6,962 bases of DNA, taken from positions 1 through 6,962 of the forward strand of contig JAISQS010000487.1 of NCBI GenBank assembly GCA_031274045.1, in the 5' to 3' direction. The notes under the pieces are model-generated. The model was not told the origin of the DNA. It ran no database searches and saw nothing but the letters and a program-made list of their open reading frames with translations. A program made the position numbers and the translations under genes. This stretch comes from Planctomycetaceae bacterium. GTDB taxonomy: Bacteria; Planctomycetota; Planctomycetia; Pirellulales; Thermoguttaceae. This document shows, piece after piece, positions 1-4,816 of this stretch (its first letter is position 1; the number at the start of each line of letters is the position of its first letter).

Positions 1-265
1 TTTTTTAAAATGTCCTTTATTTTCAAGCGATGATTTTGTGGCAAATTGAAGTCGACGGTGGTCAAAATTTTACATATTTGTATATAACTTAAAAGGTTAT
101 AATAACATTTTAACAAAACAACCGGACACTAGTGTAAAAAACTAATTTAAAAAATCTGTTGACGAAAAACAATCGACTTATTTCATATTGTCAGATTTTT
201 TTGACAAGTTAACCGGATGTTAGTGACGAAAAATAAAAAATGACTGAAATTTTTGCTCACTCCCA

Positions 266-294
266 TTGACAAAAAATCGTATGATTGTTAATAT
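266..294 (+). promoter_or_regulatory. Candidate sigma70-type promoter
   Basis: A perfect -35 hexamer TTGACA (266-271) is followed after 17 bases by TAATAT (289-294), which matches the -10 consensus at 4 of 6 positions. Spacing is ideal and the surroundings are AT-rich. If used, the transcript would carry a leader of roughly 280 bases before the start at 583. Such matches arise easily by chance in AT-rich DNA, and a weaker TTGACG lies at 159-164. Confidence 0.4.
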
Positions 295-541
295 ACCGCC
301 ACGAAATTTGAAAACTGCGTTGTATTGTTTGTTTTTTGCTAAGTTGATTTTGGTCTTATGACGTTTATAAAACTTTTATTTTTTGTGCTTGGCAAAACAA
401 AAGAAGGCGGCGTTGTTTGACTCTGCGTAGGACAAATCATTGTGTTAGTGGTTTGTTTGGTCTATGCGGAAAGTGGATGGAGTTTGATGTTGCGGTTAAC
501 GAATTTGTCCATGCAACATGACTCATTCAGGTTAATAGACT

Positions 542-556
542 TTAACATTATGTTAA
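542..556. promoter_or_regulatory. 15-bp palindrome TTAACAT-T-ATGTTAA before the RBS
   Basis: A perfect 7-bp dyad with a one-base centre lies 12 bases upstream of the AGGAG ribosome binding site of the next gene. A one-base centre suits a protein operator better than an RNA hairpin. No cognate regulator is visible in the window, so operator function is inference only. Confidence 0.3.
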
Positions 557-582
557 GGTCAAAATTTTAGGAGACTAGTACA

Positions 583-744
583 ATGAAAACAGATCAAGTC
601 GATCAAACTGTAAATCAAACCGAACAAACGGTTAAGTGTTCGGCTGGTTTTGACAATGAGAAATCATGCTTGCCCAAAGCGTGCAATTTAACAAGTGTTA
701 AAATAGGCAACGCAGGGGGGGGGGGGGGGTCTACAAAGGGCTAA
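583..744 (+). CDS. N-terminal segment of the prepilin-like gene, cut off by the G15 frameshift
   Basis: The ATG at 583 has a strong ribosome binding site, AGGAG at 569-573, with 9-base spacing, the best initiation signal in this part of the window. As written it gives 53 residues: a Q/T-rich start (DQTVNQTEQTV), three cysteines (C19, C29, C34), five glycines from the G15 run, then STKG and a TAA at 742-744. It has no signal peptide or recognisable domain. If the G run had 14 bases instead of 15, this frame would continue into the DUF1559 sequence and give a 402-residue protein. In that protein these residues would be the first half of a 75-residue leader before the prepilin cleavage site. I read it as the true 5' end of the prepilin-like gene and not as a separate peptide gene, though an independent small peptide cannot be excluded. 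Confidence 0.6.
   Translation: MKTDQVDQTVNQTEQTVKCSAGFDNEKSCLPKACNLTSVKIGNAGGGGGSTKG
715..729 (+). repeat. Homopolymeric G15 tract (candidate phase-variation switch)
   Basis: Fifteen consecutive G lie in an otherwise AT-rich stretch, inside the reading frame opened at 583 and 40 bases before the next frame's TTG. Tracts of this kind change length by slipped-strand mispairing in other bacteria. Here 14, 11 or 17 G would fuse the upstream frame to the DUF1559 frame, while 15 gives a premature stop at 742-744. A T8 run (757-764) lies just downstream. A sequencing or assembly length error is the main alternative. Confidence 0.85.
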
Positions 745-769
745 AAATTGCCAGACTTTTTTTTCTGAT

Positions 770-1792
770 TTGTTCTCAAGCGGATCGTTTCGTTTGGGAA
801 TTTCTGGTTTTACTCTTGTTGAGCTTCTGGTGGTGATTGCGATCATTGGTGTTTTGGTTGCGTTGCTTTTGCCTGCTGTTCAGGCTGCCCGCGCCGCTGC
901 ACAACGGACGCAGTGTAGCAACAACCTCAGACAACTTGGACTTGCCACGCATAATTTCGCTGATAGTAACAAAGCGAATGTTCCTGCTATGGCTACGAGA
1001 TATGAGGCAAACAGTAGGCTTCAAGGCGAATGGAACGGTAGCAGAGCAGGAACGCCTCTCTTTGCTCTGTTTCCATACATGGAACAGACTGCATTGTTTG
1101 AAAATATAGCGAACAATGATAACTACCCAGGAGAGAATGACTATCCCGTAATGGAAAACTTGTCCCCGTTCATTTGCCCGTCAACCAGTAACAGCGAAAG
1201 GCAGCAAAGAGACGGTGCTTCCGCCACAAATTACTTTTATTGTATTGGAGTTCGCGCTCATAGTTTTGTTGAAGATAAAAGCGCGCTTGAAGCAATATAC
1301 GGAGATAGGGATGAGGATGTACACAAAGGATACTTTGAACGGTACGTGTATTGGCCAGAACAACCAGAGATCGCTCTTTATGTGCCTGAACGGTTGGTTG
1401 TTCCAGATGGTACTTCAAACACGATGCTTTATATGGAAGGGCGCACTCAGATTCGTGCTAGAAATGATGGGAATGGTAACAGTGTTATTGACAATGGTGC
1501 TGGTGAAACTGATTCGTGGGGAAGAATGCCGCGTGCAATGGCATCACGTCCACCTGTAAGCACTACTTCAATGAAAGCCGACGACGGTAAAGCGTATGTA
1601 AATTACGCTCATGGTGACGGTGATGTTGATGGTGATCTCAATCCTGCCGGTCATAGTGCAAATTCTAATCATAATGGCGGTGTCAATGTTGCGATGGGTG
1701 ATGGCAGTTGCCGTTATGTTAGATTCGGCACTACTATCGTTTGGGCTGCAATGTCGACTACCGAAAATGGCGAAGCGAACACTACGCCGTAA
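770..1792 (+). CDS. DUF1559 domain prepilin-like (type II pseudopilin-like) protein
   Basis: The 340-residue product has a type IV prepilin/pseudopilin N-terminus: GFTLVELLVVIAIIGVLVAL from G13, with the predicted prepilin-peptidase cut between G13 and F14 and the conserved Glu at mature position 5 (E18). A hydrophobic helix and then QAARAAAQRTQCSNNLRQLGLA follow, as in planctomycete DUF1559 proteins. Near the C-terminus H301 to D311-G312 forms the family's H-x9-DG motif (HNGGVNVAMGDG). The family is usually annotated as prepilin-like; its function is poorly known, probably surface filaments or envelope structures. The TTG at 770 has no ribosome binding site and is only the first start possible after the G15 frameshift. 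The frame is open upstream through the G tract to a TAG at 704-706, and the proper start is probably the ATG at 583. A lipoprotein gene follows on the same strand, a common partner in planctomycetes. Confidence 0.9.
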   Translation: MFSSGSFRLGISGFTLVELLVVIAIIGVLVALLLPAVQAARAAAQRTQCSNNLRQLGLATHNFADSNKANVPAMATRYEANSRLQGEWNGSRAGTPLFALFPYMEQTALFENIANNDNYPGENDYPVMENLSPFICPSTSNSERQQRDGASATNYFYCIGVRAHSFVEDKSALEAIYGDRDEDVHKGYFERYVYWPEQPEIALYVPERLVVPDGTSNTMLYMEGRTQIRARNDGNGNSVIDNGAGETDSWGRMPRAMASRPPVSTTSMKADDGKAYVNYAHGDGDVDGDLNPAGHSANSNHNGGVNVAMGDGSCRYVRFGTTIVWAAMSTTENGEANTTP

Positions 1793-1803
1793 CTATAACC
1801 ATA

Positions 1804-1864
1804 CCTGGTGACGGCTTAAAGTCTTATTGTCGCTTTGTCAATACAGATTTAAGCCGTCATCGGT
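1804..1864 (+). terminator. 12-bp inverted repeat between prepilin-like and lipoprotein genes
   Basis: TGACGGCTTAAA (1809-1820) and TTTAAGCCGTCA (1848-1859) are perfect reverse complements around a 27-base loop. With G-U pairs the stem can extend to about 16 bp (1805-1863). It starts 16 bases after the stop of the upstream gene. No T run follows, so it is not a textbook intrinsic terminator. It could reduce read-through, protect the 3' end of the upstream mRNA, or set unequal expression of the two genes. Confidence 0.5.
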
Positions 1865-1883
1865 TCAACAACAAAAAACAAAT

Positions 1884-2372
1884 ATGAAAGTAAATAATAT
1901 TTTTTCAATCGCAGTGATGTTGTTTTGCCTATCGGTGATAAACGGATGTGGTTACAACGGGTTGCGTGGTCTGGTTCCTGTTGAGGGTAGAGTGACGTTG
2001 AACGGAGAGCCGCTTGCGGATGCAACTGTTGAGTTTGCACCTGCTGAACTGAACGGCGGTCAACACGGTGCCAGCGGTGTAACTGATGCCAGCGGCAGAT
2101 TCGTTTTGAAAACCAACACAGAATCGGTCGGAATTGCTCCGGGCGAATATAAGGTTGTCGTTACGAAAAAGGATTTTGCCACGCCTCTTGACAAAAAAAT
2201 ATTTGACAAGAAATCTGGCGGTTCACGTGTCGAGATTGACGGCAAAGAGGTTATAAACATTGTCAAGTACAAAATTACCACCGGCAAGTACGGCAGCTAC
2301 AAAAAAACAGACCTAAAAGAAACAGTTCCTGCCAAAGGTAATAAAAACGTTGAAATAAAATTGACGTTGTAG
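1884..2372 (+). CDS. Small lipoprotein with carboxypeptidase-regulatory/transthyretin-like domain
   Basis: The 162-residue product begins MKVNNIF, with a hydrophobic segment (residues 6-19) ending in VINGC, a lipobox-like site that would make C22 the lipidated first mature residue. A single beta-sandwich domain follows, recognisable from PVEGRVTLNGEPLADATVEF, a G-x-TDASGRFVL turn and APGEYKVVV, as in carboxypeptidase-regulatory/transthyretin-like domains. The C-terminal part is lysine-rich and ends NVEIKLTL. Planctomycetes carry many such short lipoproteins, often next to DUF1559 genes; the role is unknown, presumably structural or binding at the periplasmic face. An upstream in-frame start at 1827 would add 19 residues that spoil the signal peptide, so I chose 1884. 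No Shine-Dalgarno sequence precedes it, only an A-rich stretch. Confidence 0.85.
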   Translation: MKVNNIFSIAVMLFCLSVINGCGYNGLRGLVPVEGRVTLNGEPLADATVEFAPAELNGGQHGASGVTDASGRFVLKTNTESVGIAPGEYKVVVTKKDFATPLDKKIFDKKSGGSRVEIDGKEVINIVKYKITTGKYGSYKKTDLKETVPAKGNKNVEIKLTL

Positions 2373-2398
2373 GGGAGTTACATTTTCCTATGGAGTGG

Positions 2399-2430
2399 CG
2401 TGAGGTAGGCGAGTGATCGCCTACCTCACG
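2399..2430 (+). terminator. 14-bp perfect hairpin after the lipoprotein gene
   Basis: CGTGAGGTAGGCGA (2399-2412) and TCGCCTACCTCACG (2417-2430) are perfect complements around the 4-base loop GTGA, 26 bases after the lipoprotein stop. It is followed by TTGCTTACCTTCT, U-rich but not a clean T run. The arms resemble those of the hairpin at 4661-4717, so it may be a repeat copy that also serves as a terminator. A second small stem, TTAGGC/GCCTAA (2448-2464), follows. Confidence 0.6.
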
Positions 2431-2540
2431 TTGCTTACCTTCTCATGTTAGGCTGTACGCCTAAAAGAAAGTTCTATAATTTTGGTTGGATTTTCTTGAT
2501 TATTTCGTTTTTGGTGTAGCTCTTACATTGTGTCATTTAT

Positions 2541-2604
2541 CAACGCCCTGAAAGGGCAAAATATCATAGCGTAGGACAACGCCCTCGTTATACCGCATAA
2601 GTTC
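2541..2604. repeat. Short repeat built on GCCCT-GAA-AGGGC hairpin
   Basis: The sequence has a 5-bp stem GCCCT (2545-2549), loop GAA and AGGGC (2553-2557). The CAACGCCCT motif at 2541-2549 recurs at 2577-2585. It leads directly into the GC-rich duplicated units. Its style resembles dispersed intergenic repeats in bacterial genomes, but no coding role is visible. Confidence 0.4.
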
Positions 2605-2839
2605 GCCGCAAAGCGGCGACGGACTGGAACGCGGGCGTCCCGCCCGCCTCTGTGTGTAATAGAACCAAAAAAGTTTGAACGGAACGCCAAAAAAATGTCG
2701 GTAACGTAAGGTGGGCAACCGACCGCCGGACAGCAACGCAAGGTGGGTAACCGACCGCTGGGCTTTTTTGGTGAATAGCGTTTTCGGCGAGCGAAGCAAG
2801 CCGAAAACAGCGGGGCGGAACACGCATCGATATACCAAA
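2605..2839. repeat. Direct repeat unit, copy 1 (about 235 bp)
   Basis: This unit recurs at 2868-3102 with a constant offset of 263 bases, no internal indel and roughly ten substitutions. It is a chain of small inverted repeats: GCCGC-AAA-GCGGC (2605-2617), GCGGGC/GCCCGC (2631-2647), two copies of AACGYAAGGTGGGYAACC (2703-2730 and 2735-2762), and a TTTTCGGC/GCCGAAAA stem. The open frames across it translate to low-complexity R/P/G-rich sequence and are not genes. Confidence 0.85.
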
Positions 2840-2867
2840 CCACCAATGTCGGCGACAGCCGACGCTT

Positions 2868-3102
2868 GCCGCGAAGCGGCGACGGACTGGAACGCGGGCG
2901 TCCCGCCCGCCTCTGTGTGTAATAGAACCAAAAAAGTTTGAACTGAACGCCAAAAAAATGTCGGCAACGTAAGGTGGGCAACCGACCGCTGGACAGCAAC
3001 ATAAGGTGGGTAACCGACCGCTGGGCTTTCTTGGTGAATAGCGTTTTCGGCGAGCGGAGCAAGCCGAAAACAGCGGGGCGGAACGCGCATCGGTAAAACC
3101 AA
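2868..3102. repeat. Direct repeat unit, copy 2 (about 235 bp)
   Basis: This is the second copy of the unit at 2605-2839, about 96% identical by eye, separated from it by a 28-base spacer containing GTCGGCGACAGCCGAC. The AAGGTGGGYAACCGACCGC sub-repeats lie at 2966-2993 and 2998-3025, and the GTTTTCGGC/GCCGAAAAC stem at 3043-3071. Its 3' end merges with an inverted repeat that continues to 3141. Confidence 0.85.
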
Positions 3103-3141
3103 AACGCCCTACGTTGTAGGGGCGAGGCTTGCCCTCGTCCC
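2998..3141 (+). repeat. Left arm of a large imperfect inverted repeat
   Basis: This compound block runs in the order: AAGGTGGGTAACCGACCGC, CTGGGCTTTCTTGGTGAATA, a small stem, GGGGCGGAA, AAACCAAAACGC, then GTTGTAGGGGCGAGGCTTG to CCCTCGTCCC. The same blocks appear reverse-complemented in the same order at 3222-3367. The arms flank about 80 bases (3142-3221). No transposase is present, so this is a non-autonomous or REP-type arrangement. Confidence 0.75.
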
Positions 3142-3221
3142 CAATGGTGCGAGAAATATATTGGAATTTCTACTGGCAAAAAAAACTCATTTCGGTATAT
3201 CAAAGCGTTTCACGCCTCTTC

Positions 3222-3367
3222 GGGACGAGGGCAAGCCTCGCCCCTACAACATCAGCGTTTTTTGGTTTGGGGCGATAGAAATTCCGGTGCGTTTTCCGCC
3301 CCAGTTGTCGGCTTGCGCCGACGTTATTCACCAAGAAAGCCCGGCGGTCGGTTACCCACCTTACGTT
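3222..3367 (-). repeat. Right arm of the large imperfect inverted repeat
   Basis: On the minus strand it matches 2998-3141. 3222-3250 is the exact reverse complement of the palindromic end at 3113-3141, and 3340-3367 is the reverse complement of the AACGTAAGGTGGGTAACC motif. The inner stem differs: GTCGGC-TTGC-GCCGAC (3307-3322) replaces the longer TTTTCGGC stem, so the arms diverged after duplication or came from different copies. Confidence 0.75.
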
Positions 3368-3392
3368 ACTAACACGTTTCACGATCCTATTT

Positions 3393-3418
3393 GGGACGAG
3401 GGCAAGCCTCGCCCCTAC
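3393..3418 (+). repeat. Third copy of the GGGACGAGGGCAAGCC palindrome
   Basis: The 26 bases from GGGACGAGGG to CGCCCCTAC match 3222-3247 exactly and the reverse complement of 3116-3141. The sequence is itself nearly palindromic: GGACGAGG pairs with CCTCGCCC apart from one mismatch. Simpler relatives, with a CTTG loop between G and C runs, lie at 4621-4641 and 6464-6481. Confidence 0.8.
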
Positions 3419-3548
3419 GGTGTTGATGCGGACGGTCGTTTACATTATGCTGCTCCTCTTGATTCATTCTTAAAAAAGGTTACTCTTTTCTTCTTGGTAG
3501 TGTTTTGTGTTTTTATTTTTTGTTGTTATTAGTTTCTTGTGTGTGAGT

Positions 3549-4610
3549 ATGTATGTTATTGGGACGGATGAGGCGGGTTATGGGTCGTTTTTGGGTCCGC
3601 TTGTTATTTCTGCGACGTTGTGGCGGTTTGATGAAATTGATTTTGCGGTTTTTTCAAAAGGTGAAATTGACAGCAATATATTTTCACGTGCAATTGAATC
3701 GGCAGATGCAGCGGGAATTACAATCGGCGACTCAAAGAAGCTTTATCATTCTGGTGGTTCGCTTGTGAAGTTGGCGAGTGCTGTTTTGGCTTCTGTTGCT
3801 TCGTTTGGTGTTTCGATTGGAACGGATTCGGAGTTATTTGCTGCTGTTGCCGGAATGGATGTATTGCCGTCAATGTACAGCTTTCCCGAATTATCGTTAC
3901 AAAAAATCATTCAACAAAACGACACGTCACCGGCATCACCGCAAACAGAATCATACTCCAACAACAGCCCAAATTCCGAAACGCCAAGTTGCCCGCACGT
4001 CAACACCGCCGCGTCAACAAACTACAACGCAACTTCGACAAAACCTATTGCGTTACCGGTTTTGGTATCTCCGGCGTTTTCTCGCGGCGTTTTTCTCGAT
4101 GTCAAATCGAACGTAGTATTTCCAATTGAATATAACAAATTGCTTGAAAAATACGGATCAAAAGGGGAATTACTTTCGCATCTTACGTTTGATCTTGTTA
4201 TGAAAATTCTTGATGTTGTACCGTCGGATTCGGATGAAGCTATTTGTGTTTTTTGTGATAAACATGGCGGCAGAAATTATTATACTAACCTCTTGATCGA
4301 ATATTTTCCCGACAAATTGCCGAGCGTAATAACGCAATCGAACGAATACAGCATCTATCAAATCGACAAAAAACAGTTCCGATTCAAAGCAAAAGGCGAA
4401 TCCGAATTACCAATAGCACTCGCATCAATGTTCTCAAAACTACTACGCGAGTTGGCAATGAACCGATTCAACTCATTCTGGCAATCACACATCAAAAACA
4501 TCAAACCAACCGCAGGATACCCTGTCGACGCAAAACGTTTTTTGAACGACATAAAAGAAAAATTAGAATACTTGCAAATCAACATGAACGAAATTTGGCG
4601 AAATAAATAA
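3549..4610 (+). CDS. Divergent RNase HII-like (RNase H fold) protein with low-complexity insert
   Basis: From the ATG at 3549 the product is 353 residues, against roughly 180-260 for typical RNase HII, which nicks RNA in RNA-DNA hybrids. It starts MYVIGTDEAGYGSFLGPLVISA, the RNase HII block I motif with catalytic-type D7 and E8, but with Tyr where classical enzymes have Arg (DEAGRG). DSKKL (D61-L65) matches the family's second motif. D237 in VFCDKHGGRNYY fits the third acidic residue. KGESELPIALASMFSKLLRE (E284) aligns with the KAD...IAAASI-AK-RD block, with Glu in place of Asp. GYPVDAKRFL matches the family's late GYxT motif. Residues about 124-166 are an S/T/N/P-rich insert of likely disordered sequence. 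An in-frame GTG at 3507 would add 14 hydrophobic residues; I prefer 3549 because family members start just before the DEAG motif. No good ribosome binding site is visible for either. It may act on RNA-DNA hybrids or have lost that activity. Confidence 0.75.
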   Translation: MYVIGTDEAGYGSFLGPLVISATLWRFDEIDFAVFSKGEIDSNIFSRAIESADAAGITIGDSKKLYHSGGSLVKLASAVLASVASFGVSIGTDSELFAAVAGMDVLPSMYSFPELSLQKIIQQNDTSPASPQTESYSNNSPNSETPSCPHVNTAASTNYNATSTKPIALPVLVSPAFSRGVFLDVKSNVVFPIEYNKLLEKYGSKGELLSHLTFDLVMKILDVVPSDSDEAICVFCDKHGGRNYYTNLLIEYFPDKLPSVITQSNEYSIYQIDKKQFRFKAKGESELPIALASMFSKLLRELAMNRFNSFWQSHIKNIKPTAGYPVDAKRFLNDIKEKLEYLQINMNEIWRNK

Positions 4611-4620
4611 CGACGTTATC

Positions 4621-4641
4621 GACGTGGGCTTGCCCCCGACG
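4621..4641. repeat. G-run/CTTG/C-run palindrome after the RNase HII-like gene
   Basis: GACGTGGGCTTGCCCCCGAC has partly complementary arms around CTTG, starting 10 bases after the stop. It resembles the palindromes at 3113-3141 and 6464-6481. It may be a dispersed repeat near the gene end; no T run follows. Confidence 0.5.
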
Positions 4642-4660
4642 CAATTGGTGTGAAAAGTAT

Positions 4661-4717
4661 TGGTGATCGTAAGGTGGGCAACCGACCGCCGGGCGGTTGC
4701 CTACCTTACGATCATCA
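4661..4717. terminator. 24-bp near-perfect hairpin between RNase HII-like and MATE genes
   Basis: The left arm 4661-4684 (core CGTAAGGTGGGCAACCG) pairs with 4694-4717 (core CGGTTGCCTACCTTACG) through 24 pairs including two G-U, around a 9-base loop ACCGCCGGG. The left arm is the same AAGGTGGGYAACCGACCGC motif found at 2703-2762, 2966-3025 and, inverted, at 3340-3367. No T run follows, so it is a palindromic repeat that could also end transcription or stabilise the 3' end of the upstream mRNA. Confidence 0.7.
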
Positions 4718-4723
4718 TTGTTA

Positions 4724-4735
4724 ACCGAATTCGGT
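4724..4735. promoter_or_regulatory. 12-bp palindrome ACCGAATTCGGT upstream of the MATE gene
   Basis: A perfect 12-bp dyad lies 81 bases before the MATE start, in the short non-repetitive stretch where its promoter must sit. Operator function is a guess; I could not place a convincing -35/-10 pair beside it. Confidence 0.3.
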
Positions 4736-4816
4736 AACAAGAGTCATGTCAATTGTAAGTGAAAGAGAATTTTTAAACGTAAAGTATAGGTTTTAATTTT
4801 AGAGGAGAAGATTGAA

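Larger units (their letters stand above)
1..582. other. AT-rich non-coding upstream region
   Basis: I see no credible coding sequence on either strand in this stretch. It is AT-rich with many A and T runs. It contains a promoter-like pair at 266-294 and a 15-bp palindrome at 542-556 close to the next ribosome binding site. It also has an imperfect direct repeat, AACCGGACACTAGTG at 120-134 and AACCGGATGTTAGTG at 211-225 (12 of 15 matching). The first copy contains the perfect palindrome ACACTAGTGT (126-135). It probably acts as the regulatory region and long 5' leader of the gene starting at 583. Confidence 0.6.

Noticed and set aside
1827..1883. Upstream in-frame start adding 19 residues to the lipoprotein
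   Set aside because: The added residues (MSLCQYRFKPSSV...) overlap the intergenic inverted repeat and would bury the signal peptide; the ATG at 1884 gives a clean lipoprotein signal.
2711..2941. Plus-strand 76-codon open frame
   Set aside because: It lies wholly within the duplicated non-coding unit and has no RBS or recognisable motif.
2523..3203. Long minus-strand open frames (226, 189 and 121 codons) in the repeat mosaic
   Set aside because: They overlap each other in different frames, repeat the same R/P/G/A-rich peptides at the 263-bp period, have no ribosome binding sites and are explained by GC-rich palindromic repeats that happen to lack stops.
2605..3420. Possible CRISPR array
   Set aside because: The repeats are too long, too few, irregularly spaced, occur in both orientations and have no uniform spacers or nearby cas genes.
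3161..3532. Plus-strand 123-codon open frame ending in a hydrophobic tail
   Set aside because: It is formed from repeat copies (3222-3418) plus a T-rich stretch that mimics a membrane helix, and it overlaps the 5' side of the RNase HII-like gene without an RBS.
3507..3548. GTG start adding 14 hydrophobic residues to the RNase HII-like protein
   Set aside because: RNase HII proteins are cytoplasmic and begin just before the DEAG motif; the extension comes from a T-rich stretch and lacks an RBS, though it cannot be fully excluded.
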